A DNA stretch of 34,584 nucleotides from NCBI GenBank assembly GCA_947629615.1, contig CANRER010000001.1:1-34584 (forward strand), given 5' to 3'. A program made the position numbers and the translations under genes. Below are positions 16,492 to 23,975 of the stretch, in pieces. Each line of letters opens with the position of its first letter. Position 1 is the first letter of the stretch. Under the pieces are notes generated by a model, which made no database searches, had not been told where the DNA came from, and saw only the letters and a list, made by a program, of their open reading frames with translations. This stretch comes from an uncultured Clostridia bacterium. GTDB lineage: Bacteria > Bacillota > Clostridia > UMGS1883.

Positions 16492-17238
16492 TTATATACC
16501 TTTTTTATATACTTTTTTTACATACTCGTAGCTCTTTATATCGCCTATATCGTATCGCTTGCCGGGCATCTCGTAGGCGTAAACCGGGGTTTTTTCGCAC
16601 ATATAGCACACGAGGCTGCCGGGTGCGTCGGTGCCGCAGCCCTCGTCTATGCCGCGCTTTATGAGGGGAAGATCCTCGGCGCGGTAGAAGTAGAACGGGC
16701 CGACGCACCAGTTGCTCTTAGGTTCGCGGGGCTTTTCCTCCATCGAAATCACGCGCATATTTTCGTCGGGCACCATAACGCCGCAGCGGCGCAGCTCCTC
16801 GAGGCTTTCCTCGTAGTCGCACATAACGGCGGAGCTGTTTTTCCTCTCGGCGAAATCCACAAATTCCTTAAACGAAAAGTCGATAAGGTTATCGCCCGCG
16901 ATGACAAGCAAATCCTCGTTTTCAAGGCCGCACTCGTCGATGGCGAACTGTATGTCCTTCACCGCGCCGAGGCGGCTCTCGTTCGAAACGCTGCCGTCGT
17001 CGATAACCGTTATGGGCTTTTTGACGACGGTGTTTTTATCCCTCCACGCGGTAAATTCGTTATAGTAACGGTGGTTCGACACGATAATGTGTCCGTCGAC
17101 TCCGTCGATGTTGTCTATATCCCGAAGCAGGTGGTCGAGGATTGACATTCCGTTCACCTCGAGCAAAGCCTTGGGGAAGTTTTCGGTCAGCGGATACAGC
17201 CTTGTGGCGTAGCCCGCGGCAAGCACAACACTTTTCAT
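16492..17238 (-). CDS. Sugar-1-phosphate nucleotidyltransferase (RmlA-like)
   Basis: A 248-residue Rossmann-type NTP transferase that should join a nucleotide to a sugar phosphate (or a small alcohol phosphate such as choline phosphate). The nucleotide-binding loop LAAGYATRLYPLT (residues 6-18), followed by PKALLEVNG with the catalytic Lys, is clear, as is AGDNLIDF (metal Asp, about 119-126). There is no left-handed beta-helix or second domain, so it is the short single-domain form. It starts 26 bases after glyQS and ends 17 bases before the heparinase-like gene, suggesting co-transcription. Substrate assignment is open between thymidylyl-, cytidylyl- and guanylyl-type members. Confidence 0.82.
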   Translation of the reverse strand: MKSVVLAAGYATRLYPLTENFPKALLEVNGMSILDHLLRDIDNIDGVDGHIIVSNHRYYNEFTAWRDKNTVVKKPITVIDDGSVSNESRLGAVKDIQFAIDECGLENEDLLVIAGDNLIDFSFKEFVDFAERKNSSAVMCDYEESLEELRRCGVMVPDENMRVISMEEKPREPKSNWCVGPFYFYRAEDLPLIKRGIDEGCGTDAPGSLVCYMCEKTPVYAYEMPGKRYDIGDIKSYEYVKKVYKKGI

Positions 17239-17264
17239 TGATTTTTCTCCTCCGTATCGTCTGC

Positions 17265-18656
17265 TCAGAAAGCCAAAAGCGCGTCCATATAGGCTTCCAG
17301 CTCGTCAATTTTTATCCTTTTTTGCTCCATGGTATCGCGGTCGCGCACGGTGACGCAGCCGTCCTCGGCGGTGTCGAAGTCCACGGTTATGCAGACCGGG
17401 GTGCCGATCTCGTCCTGACGGCGGTAACGCTTGCCGATGGAGCCGGCCTCGTCGTAGTCGCAGGGATACTTTTTAAGAAGCCTTTGATACAGCTCCGTCG
17501 CGCTTTCGCTGAGCTTTTTGCTGAGCGGAAGCACCGCCGCCTTGACCGGCGCGAGATAGGGCGCGAGGCGCAAAACCACGCGCACGTCGCCCTCGCCGAC
17601 CTCCTCCTCGTCGTAAGCGTCGCACAGGAAGGCCAGCGCGACGCGGTCCGCGCCGAGGGACGGCTCGATGACGTAGGGGATATAGCGTTCGTTCGTGACG
17701 GGGTCGATATACTCCATGCTCTCGCCGCTGTGGTTTTGGTGCTGCGTGAGGTCGTAATCGGTTCTGTCGGCGATGCCCCAAAGCTCGCCCCAGCCGAAGG
17801 GGAACAGAAATTCGATGTCGGTCGTGCCCTTGGAATAGAAGCTGAGCTCCTCCTTGCTGTGGTCGCGCAGACGCATATTTTCTTCCTTAAGGCCGAGCGA
17901 GATGAGGAAGTCGCGGCAATAGGAGCGCCAGTAGTCGAACCACTGCATATCCTCGCCGGGCTTGCAGAAAAATTCCATCTCCATCTGCTCGAACTCGCGA
18001 ATACGGAAAATGAAGTTGCCGGGGGTTATTTCGTTGCGGAAGCTCTTGCCCACCTGACACACGCCGAAGGGTATCTTGCGGCGGGTGGTGCGGGCGATGT
18101 TTTTGAAATTCACAAAAATTCCCTGCGCCGTTTCGGGGCGGAGGTAAATCTCGCTCTTGGCGTCCTCGGTGACGCCCTGAAAGGTTTTGAACATCAGATT
18201 GAACTTGCGTATATCGGTAAAATTATGGCCGCCGCACTTGGGGCAGGGAATGTTGTTTTCCTTAATATACTCCACCATTTTGGCGTCGCTCCAGCCGTCC
18301 ACCACGACGTTTTCGCCCTTTTCGCGGCAAAAATCCTCGATGAGCTTGTCGGCGCGCTGGCGGCTCTTGCAGTCGCGGCAGTCCATCAGCGGGTCGCTGA
18401 AGCCGCCCACGTGGCCGCTGGCCACCCAAACCTCGGGGTTCATGAGTATCGCGCTGTCAAGGCCGACGTTGTGGGGGCTTTCCTGCACGAATTTCTTCCA
18501 CCAAGCCTTTTTGACGTTGTTCTTGAACTCCACGCCGAGAGGGCCGTAATCCCATGAATTGGAAAGTCCTCCGTAAATTTCGCTGCCGGGATAAACGTAG
18601 CCGCGCCCCTTGCAGAGGGCGACTATCTTATCCATCGTTTTATCTTCGTTTCTCAT
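17265..18656 (-). CDS. glyQS: Glycyl-tRNA synthetase, one-chain dimeric type
   Basis: A 463-residue class II synthetase that charges tRNA-Gly in the cytoplasm. Its length matches the alpha2 enzyme rather than the two-subunit form. Features include the opening RGYVYPGSEIYGGLSNSWDYGP, zinc-type cysteine pairs (CRDC near 93-96, CPKCGG near 138-143), class II motif 2 (SFRNEITPGNFIFRIREFEQ split by its loop), motif 3 (EPSLGADRVALAFL near 333) and a C-terminal anticodon-binding domain. ATG 18656 has AAAGGACTG upstream. It is divergent from the guanylyltransferase gene. The leader is only about 34 bases, too short for a T-box. Confidence 0.96.
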   Translation of the reverse strand: MRNEDKTMDKIVALCKGRGYVYPGSEIYGGLSNSWDYGPLGVEFKNNVKKAWWKKFVQESPHNVGLDSAILMNPEVWVASGHVGGFSDPLMDCRDCKSRQRADKLIEDFCREKGENVVVDGWSDAKMVEYIKENNIPCPKCGGHNFTDIRKFNLMFKTFQGVTEDAKSEIYLRPETAQGIFVNFKNIARTTRRKIPFGVCQVGKSFRNEITPGNFIFRIREFEQMEMEFFCKPGEDMQWFDYWRSYCRDFLISLGLKEENMRLRDHSKEELSFYSKGTTDIEFLFPFGWGELWGIADRTDYDLTQHQNHSGESMEYIDPVTNERYIPYVIEPSLGADRVALAFLCDAYDEEEVGEGDVRVVLRLAPYLAPVKAAVLPLSKKLSESATELYQRLLKKYPCDYDEAGSIGKRYRRQDEIGTPVCITVDFDTAEDGCVTVRDRDTMEQKRIKIDELEAYMDALLAF

Positions 18657-18696
18657 ATATACAGTCCTTTCTTGGGGTACTATACTACTAACTACT

Positions 18697-18725
18697 ATTT
18701 TACAACAAGTTTGTCATTTTGTAAA
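18697..18725 (-). promoter_or_regulatory. Sigma-A promoter of glyQS
   Basis: Minus strand: -35 TTTACA (18720-18725), 17-base spacer, -10 TAAAAT (18697-18702). Confidence 0.78.
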
Positions 18726-18729
18726 GGGC

Positions 18730-18750
18730 AAATTAAAAAATTTTTAATTT
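18730..18750. promoter_or_regulatory. AT-only palindrome upstream of the glyQS promoter
   Basis: AAATTAAAAA and TTTTTAATTT form 10-base perfect arms around one central A, starting 5 bases upstream of the glyQS -35. The position and composition suit an UP element contacted by the RNA polymerase alpha subunits. Confidence 0.45.
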
Positions 18751-18774
18751 TTTATGACGGGCCGCCGCCCGATT

Positions 18775-18830
18775 TTGAACGAATATAATTTCCGTCGGTG
18801 ATAATACTAAGACTATCTTAGATGGGGAGG
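18775..18830 (+). promoter_or_regulatory. Weak promoter and ribosome site of the guanylyltransferase-fusion gene
   Basis: TTGAAC (18775-18780) and GATAAT (18800-18805) are the best plus-strand hexamers, but the spacer is 19 bases, so the promoter is uncertain. The ribosome site GGGGAGG (18824-18830) lies 8 bases before the ATG and is strong. Confidence 0.4.
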
Positions 18831-18838
18831 CAAGCAAC

Positions 18839-21229
18839 ATGAAGGCAATTATCATGGCGGGCGGAGAGGGAACGCGCATGAGGCCGCTGACCTGCGACAT
18901 ACCCAAGCCGCTCGTGCGGCTGGTGAGCGCACCGATAATGGAGCACACCATCCGCCTTTTGAAGCGCTTCGGCTTTGAGGACATAGCCGTGACGGTGGGC
19001 TATCTGGGCGGGAAAATCCGCGACCGCTTCGGCGGCGGCGAGGAGCTTGGCGTGCGGCTGAGCTATTTTCCCGAGGAAAGCCCGCTCGGCACGGCGGGAG
19101 GGGTGAAACGCGCCGCAAACGGCGGCGAGGCCCTGTGCATAAGCGGCGGCATAGTGACTGACATCGACCTTGCGGCGCTGGTGGACTTTCACAAAAGCCG
19201 AGGCGCCGAGGCCACCCTTGCGCTGACGAGAATATCGGCCCCTATGGGGCGGGGCATGGCCGTGACCGACGCTTCGGGCGCGGTTACGCGCTTTGTGGAC
19301 GACCCCGACTGGGGACTGGCGACCTCCACCCTCGCCTGCGCGGGGATATACGTGCTGTCGCCGGCGGCGTTGGATTTTATTCCCGACGGCGGGGCCGACT
19401 TCGAGCGCGACGTTTTCCCTGCCATGCTGCGGGAAAAGCGGGGCCTGTTCGCGCAAAAATGCGAGGGCTACTGGCGCGACGTGAGCGACCCCGCGGCCTA
19501 CCGCCGCTGCTGCGCCGACGTGCTGGACAAAAAGGTGTCGGTCTATATGCCCGAGCAGGCGGACGAGGGCCTTTGGCTGGAGGAGGGCGCGCTTTTGGAG
19601 CAGGGGACCGTACTGAGGCCGCCGGTATACATCGGCGCGGGGAGCCGTGTTTTCCGAGGGGCGCGCGTCGAGCCCTACAGCGTGCTCGGCTGCGGGGTTA
19701 GCGTCAGCCGCGGCGCGGGGATAAAGCGCAGCGTCGTGCTGGACGGCTGCCGCGTGGAGGAGAACGCCCAGCTTCGCGGCTGCGTGGTTGACGAAGGGGC
19801 CGTCCTCCGCCGCGGCTGCTCGGTGTACGAGCAGGCAGTGATAGGGCGCGGCAGCGTGGTGGGCGAAAACTGCGCCGTCAAGCCCTCGGTGCGCATATGG
19901 CCCGGCAAGGAGCTGCCCGCCGAAAGCGTGCAGAAGAAAAACCTTATCTGGGGCGGCTGCTCCGCCGCCGACATTTGGACGCGCTCGGGTGTGAGGGGCG
20001 AGCTGGGACTTGAAATAACGCCCGAGGCGTTCGCGCGGCTCGGGGCCGCCGTCGGCACGGTGTGCGAGGGCGGGCGGCTGGCCGTGTCGGATCACGGCTC
20101 CCCGGCGTCGGCCATGCTCAAAAGCGCCTTCACCGGCGGCGCGCTGTCCGCCGGGGCGCGGCTTTACGACTTCGGCGAGCAGCCCCTGCCCGTCAGCCGC
20201 AGCGGGGTGCGCTTTCACCGCATGACGGCGGGCGTTTCGATAAACGTGTACCGCCGGGGCGGGGCCGACATAGCCGAAGCGAGGCTGATAACCTCCGGCG
20301 GGGCCGACCCGGACAGAAGCTTCGTGGCGGCTCTGCGCTCGGTCTTTGAGCGTGAGGACTTCGCCCGCGCGGGCGCGGACACCATATTTGAAACCGAATA
20401 CCTTTTTGAATACAAGCTGTTTTACCTTAAAAACCTCATCAACTCCACCACAAAGCAAAGCCTCGGCTTTAAGCTGATGCTGGGCTGCGGCTCGCCTTGG
20501 GCGGAGCGGCTTTTGAGGAGCGCGGGCGGGGACCTCGGCTGCGCGGTAGAGATCTGCGGCGCGAGCTCGGCGGAGGAGCTTGCCGCCGCCGTGAAGAACG
20601 AGGGCGCGGATCTCGGCGCAATCATCGACCCCTCCTGCGAGGAGCTGACCCTGATCGACGGCTCGGGCAATGTTTTGAGCCGCGACATCTACACCCTGCT
20701 CACGGCCATGATAGTTATGAAAACGCACGACAAGGCCCGCGTATTCGTGCCGGTTTCGGCCCCGTCGGGAGTGGAGAGCCTCGCCGAGCGCTTCGGCGCG
20801 AGCGTCACGCGGACGCGCGTTTCGCCGCAAGCGCTTATGCGCGAGCTGACAAACGGCAGCGGCGACTGCGGGCGCGACCAGTTCATCTACGCCTTCGACG
20901 CGGTGGGCGCGCTCATCAAGCTGATGGACTTCATGAAGGCCGAAAACGCCTCTCTCGCCGAGCTGACGGCCCGCCTGCCCGAAACCCACATGGTACACAC
21001 CGGCGTGGACTGCGCCGAAAAGGCCGAGGCTATGGAGCGTATGCGCGAGCGTCACCGCCTCGACCGCGCCGACATGACCGACGGACTGCGGCTCAGCTTT
21101 GACGGCGGCTGGGTGCTTATCCTGCCCTCCGAAAACGGCCCCGCCATAAACATCACCAGTCAGGGCTACTGCGAGGAATACGCCCGCGAGCTGGCGGATA
21201 TGTGCGCGGACGAGCTGAGCGGGCATTAA
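18839..21229 (+). CDS. Mannose-1-phosphate guanylyltransferase fused to a degenerate phosphomannomutase-like domain
   Basis: A 796-residue fusion. Residues 1-235 are a nucleotidyltransferase with loop AGGEGTRMRPLT and PKPLV, as in GDP-mannose pyrophosphorylases. About 255-375 is a left-handed beta-helix of hexapeptide-like repeats (GAGSRVFRGARVEPYSVLG style). About 380-796 follows the phosphomannomutase/phosphoglucomutase fold. Two defining motifs are missing in that last part. The TASHNP-type phosphoserine loop is replaced by HRMTAGVSINV (near 460), and the metal loop DGDxDR is replaced by IDPSCEE (near 595). The N-terminal half should make GDP-mannose or a similar nucleotide sugar; the C-terminal half is probably a non-catalytic sensor or binding domain. 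Long forms of this fusion are known in cyanobacteria and Clostridia. Nucleotide-sugar supply for envelope glycans is the likely role. Confidence 0.87.
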   Translation: MKAIIMAGGEGTRMRPLTCDIPKPLVRLVSAPIMEHTIRLLKRFGFEDIAVTVGYLGGKIRDRFGGGEELGVRLSYFPEESPLGTAGGVKRAANGGEALCISGGIVTDIDLAALVDFHKSRGAEATLALTRISAPMGRGMAVTDASGAVTRFVDDPDWGLATSTLACAGIYVLSPAALDFIPDGGADFERDVFPAMLREKRGLFAQKCEGYWRDVSDPAAYRRCCADVLDKKVSVYMPEQADEGLWLEEGALLEQGTVLRPPVYIGAGSRVFRGARVEPYSVLGCGVSVSRGAGIKRSVVLDGCRVEENAQLRGCVVDEGAVLRRGCSVYEQAVIGRGSVVGENCAVKPSVRIWPGKELPAESVQKKNLIWGGCSAADIWTRSGVRGELGLEITPEAFARLGAAVGTVCEGGRLAVSDHGSPASAMLKSAFTGGALSAGARLYDFGEQPLPVSRSGVRFHRMTAGVSINVYRRGGADIAEARLITSGGADPDRSFVAALRSVFEREDFARAGADTIFETEYLFEYKLFYLKNLINSTTKQSLGFKLMLGCGSPWAERLLRSAGGDLGCAVEICGASSAEELAAAVKNEGADLGAIIDPSCEELTLIDGSGNVLSRDIYTLLTAMIVMKTHDKARVFVPVSAPSGVESLAERFGASVTRTRVSPQALMRELTNGSGDCGRDQFIYAFDAVGALIKLMDFMKAENASLAELTARLPETHMVHTGVDCAEKAEAMERMRERHRLDRADMTDGLRLSFDGGWVLILPSENGPAINITSQGYCEEYARELADMCADELSGH

Positions 21230-21266
21230 TTTCGCCCTTTTTCGCCGGCATTTTTCAAAAAAAGGG

Positions 21267-21295
21267 TTTACTTTCCCTTCGGTATGTGCTAAAAT
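21267..21295 (+). promoter_or_regulatory. Sigma-A promoter of the leucine-rich-repeat protein gene
   Basis: -35 TTTACT (21267-21272), 17-base spacer, -10 TAAAAT (21290-21295). Transcription should begin near 21302, giving a leader of about 100 bases. Confidence 0.72.
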
Positions 21296-21342
21296 AAACT
21301 TGCGAAACGTTTGGATAATTTTCCCAAATGATAAGGCCGCCG

Positions 21343-21374
21343 AGGCAATGCCGCTTGGTATTGCCTTAAAGCGG
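21343..21374 (+). promoter_or_regulatory. Leader with two mutually exclusive hairpins
   Basis: AGGCAAT (21343-21349) can pair with ATTGCCT (21360-21366). Alternatively CCGCTT (21351-21356) can pair with AAGCGG (21369-21374). The two stems overlap and cannot coexist. The second ends 12 bases before the AGGAGG ribosome site (21387-21392). This resembles a translational switch, but no known riboswitch class is recognised. Confidence 0.4.
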
Positions 21375-21400
21375 TTTAACAAAGCGAGGAGGAATGGCAG

Positions 21401-23830
21401 ATGCGAAAATTGAAAAAACTTACGGCTTTGCTGACGTGCGCGGCGATGGCGCTCGCGGCGGCGCCGGGGAGGGCCTTCGCCGCCTCGGGCGGGGTTCCCT
21501 TCGGGCTGCTGTACGCCGTCTATGCCGACCACGCGGAAATCACCGGCTACTCCGGCTCCGCGGCGGAGCTTGACATTCCCGCCGAAATAGGCGGACTGCC
21601 GGTGACGGCCATAGCCAACGACGCATTTTCGGGCTGCGCGGGCCTTGTGAGCGTAAGCTTGCCGGAAAGCGTCGCCTCCGTCGGCGGGCGGGCGTTCAGG
21701 GGCTGCACAAGCCTTGAGCGCGTGAACCTTCCCGACGCCGTGACCCTTATAGGCTACGACGCGTTTTACAACACGGCGCTTTATAACGACGACGCGAATT
21801 GGACGGACGGCGTTCTTTACATAGACAATCACCTCGTCAGGGCGCGCAGCCTTGCCGACGAGCATTACGACATAAGACCCGGCACGCGCACCGTCGCGGA
21901 CGGCGCGTTCCTGCTCGACGAAAGTGAAATAAGGAGCGTGAGCATACCCGACAGCGTGGTTTCGATAGGCAGCTTCGCGTTTTCCGAGCTCGACACCCTC
22001 GAAAGCGTGAGCATAGGCAGCGGCACGGCCTATATCGGGGAGGAGGCGTTCTCCTTCTGCCCCGGCCTCACGGACGTGAACCTCCCCGACAGCGTTGTCA
22101 ATATCGGCAGCTACGCGTTCGCCGACACGGCGTTATATGACGACGACGCGAACTGGACGGACGACGTTCTTTACATAGACAACCACCTCATCAAGGTCCA
22201 CCCCGCAAAGGCCGGCCGCTGCGACGTAAGGCCCGGCACGCGCACCGTCGCGGGCAGCGCGTTTCAGTACTGCGAGGATCTCGAAAGCGTCAGCCTGCCG
22301 GAAAGCTTGGTTTCCGTCGGCGAAAGGGCGTTCGAGGGCTGTTCGAGCCTCGCGGACGCGAGCCTCCCCGCCGGGTTGACCTACATCGGCGCGAGCGCGT
22401 TTGAAAGCTGCTCGAGCCTCGCGAGCGCGGACATTCCGTCCGGCGTGGCCTCCATCGGCGAGAGGGCGTTCCGCCTCTGCGCCGGCCTCACGGGCGTCAG
22501 CATAGCGAGCGGGGTGGCCTCCGTCGGCGCGAGAGCGTTCGAGCATTGTATTCTCCTTAGAAGCGTGGAGCTTCCCGACAGCGTTCTCTCTATCGGCGAG
22601 AATGCGTTTTCGAGATGCGAAAGCCTTGTGAGCGCGAGCATAGGCAGCGGCGCGGCCTCTATCGGCGAAAGGGCGTTTTACGCCTGCGCCGACCTTGAGG
22701 AGATAACCGTTTCGGAGCGCAACGCCAACTACACGGCCATAGACGGCGTGCTGTTCGACAAGGCCGAAACCGTGCTGATACAATATCCCGCCGGGAATAA
22801 GCGCACAAGCTACGCCGTGCCCGACAGAGTGACGGAAATCGGCAGCGACTCGTTTTTCGGCTGCGGCGTTCTCGAAAGCGTCGATATTCCGGGCAGCGTC
22901 GCCTCCATCGGCGACGGGGCGTTTGAGTACTGCATAAGGCTCGCGAGCGTGAGCATGAGCGGCGTGGTTTCAATCGGTGAAAGGGCGTTCTTTGGCTGCT
23001 ATGACCTCACGAACGCGGTTATCCCCGACGGCGCGGTCACTATAGGCGGGGAGGCGTTCTCGAACTGCCACCGCCTCGTGAGCGTCAGCCTGCCCGAAAG
23101 CGTTCTCTCGATAGACTGGCAGGCGTTTTCCGAGTGCGAAAGGCTTGAAAGCGTAAATATCCCCTCGGGCACGGCCTCTATCGGCGCGAGGGCGTTTTAC
23201 GGCTGCGAAAGCCTCGCGGAGATAACCGTTTCGGAGGATAACCCCAACTACACGGCCATCGACGGCGTGCTTTTCGACAAATCCGTGACCGAGCTGATAC
23301 AATATCCCATCGGCAGCAAACGGACAAGCTACTCCGTGCCGGACGGCGTGGAGGAAATCGGCGGCGACGCGTTTTTCCTCTGCAGTCTTGCGAGCGTCGG
23401 CATACCCGAAAGCGTGGTTTCGATAGGCGTGGGGGCGTTCAGCCTTTGCGCGAGGCTCGCGGACGTGTATTACGCCGGGAGCGAGGAGGCTTGGGAGGAA
23501 GTGGAGATAAGCTTCAATAACGACTCCCTCTTTAAGGCCGCGAAGCATTGGAACAGCTCCGTGCCCGCGCCCGAAATAAAGCGGGCGGACTTCGTTAAGA
23601 ACGCCGACGGCGGCCTGAGCGTCGCCGTGGAAACCGCCAACGTTCCCGCCTCGGCCAAGCTCATCGCGGCGGCCTTCGGTGCGGACGGAACGCTCATCGA
23701 CAGGGCCTCCGTAGAAAACGGCCGCGCCGCGTTAAACGGCGAGGGAGTAAAAACCGTTAAGGTCTTTTGCTGGGACAGCCTCGCCTCCTTGAGGCCGCTT
23801 TGCCCGGCAAAGGAGGCCGCCGCGCTGTAG
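21401..23830 (+). CDS. Secreted BspA-type leucine-rich-repeat protein
   Basis: An 809-residue secreted protein: signal peptide (about 1-28), then some 25 LRR_5/BspA-type repeats of the form GxxxIGxxAFxxCxxLxSVxIPxSV up to about residue 700. The solenoid is interrupted twice by a YNDDANWTDGVLYIDNHL-type module (near residues 128 and 246) and twice by ITVSExNxNYTAIDGVLFDK modules (near 440 and 613); these pairs are internal duplications. The C-terminal domain (about 725-809) is a beta-rich segment ending VKVFCWDSLASLRPL, a type common at the ends of clostridial secreted proteins. No sortase or SLH anchor is seen. BspA repeats usually mediate adhesion or binding. ATG 21401 follows AGGAGG by 8 bases. 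It stands alone, convergent with the LtaS-like gene. Confidence 0.9.
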   Translation: MRKLKKLTALLTCAAMALAAAPGRAFAASGGVPFGLLYAVYADHAEITGYSGSAAELDIPAEIGGLPVTAIANDAFSGCAGLVSVSLPESVASVGGRAFRGCTSLERVNLPDAVTLIGYDAFYNTALYNDDANWTDGVLYIDNHLVRARSLADEHYDIRPGTRTVADGAFLLDESEIRSVSIPDSVVSIGSFAFSELDTLESVSIGSGTAYIGEEAFSFCPGLTDVNLPDSVVNIGSYAFADTALYDDDANWTDDVLYIDNHLIKVHPAKAGRCDVRPGTRTVAGSAFQYCEDLESVSLPESLVSVGERAFEGCSSLADASLPAGLTYIGASAFESCSSLASADIPSGVASIGERAFRLCAGLTGVSIASGVASVGARAFEHCILLRSVELPDSVLSIGENAFSRCESLVSASIGSGAASIGERAFYACADLEEITVSERNANYTAIDGVLFDKAETVLIQYPAGNKRTSYAVPDRVTEIGSDSFFGCGVLESVDIPGSVASIGDGAFEYCIRLASVSMSGVVSIGERAFFGCYDLTNAVIPDGAVTIGGEAFSNCHRLVSVSLPESVLSIDWQAFSECERLESVNIPSGTASIGARAFYGCESLAEITVSEDNPNYTAIDGVLFDKSVTELIQYPIGSKRTSYSVPDGVEEIGGDAFFLCSLASVGIPESVVSIGVGAFSLCARLADVYYAGSEEAWEEVEISFNNDSLFKAAKHWNSSVPAPEIKRADFVKNADGGLSVAVETANVPASAKLIAAAFGADGTLIDRASVENGRAALNGEGVKTVKVFCWDSLASLRPLCPAKEAAAL

Positions 23831-23860
23831 AGCGATATTTATACTGTCCTCAATAAAACA

Positions 23861-23909
23861 TTAAAAAATAATATGCGCCCCAAAAATTAGGAATTTTCGG
23901 GGCGCATAT
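23861..23909 (-). terminator. Strong terminator between convergent genes
   Basis: ATATGCGCCCC (23871-23881) pairs with GGGGCGCATAT (23899-23909), with further A/T pairs inside. On the minus strand it is followed by TATTTTTTAATG, a clear U-run, so it chiefly terminates the LtaS-like gene. The plus-strand gene also ends just before it and may use the same stem. Confidence 0.85.
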
Positions 23910-23923
23910 CACGATAGACAAAA

Positions 23924-23954
23924 CAGACCGCCAACTTACTTTGCCAGCGGTCTG
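23924..23954. terminator. Second hairpin downstream of the LtaS-like gene
   Basis: CAGACCGC (23924-23931) pairs with GCGGTCTG (23947-23954) around a 15-base loop, 21 bases after the stop codon. No U-run adjoins it. It may protect the mRNA 3' end or assist the stronger terminator beyond it. Confidence 0.4.
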
Positions 23955-23975
23955 CGTCGTCGAAAGGCGGTTCTT

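Noticed and set aside
13838..16531. An 897-codon plus-strand frame antisense to the heparinase-like gene
   Set aside because: Same cause as the other antisense frames; the opposite strand encodes clear domains and a signal peptide.
18657..18838. A T-box riboswitch before glyQS
   Set aside because: The leader from the predicted start to the ATG is about 34 bases, with no specifier hairpin or T-box sequence.
18818..21865. A 1015-codon open frame on the minus strand across the guanylyltransferase fusion and the start of the LRR gene
   Set aside because: Low-complexity Arg/Ala/His-rich translation without domains; it crosses a promoter and leader of a real gene.
21401..23830. A CRISPR-like or satellite array
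   Set aside because: The repeated DNA is in frame, diverged and encodes leucine-rich repeats.
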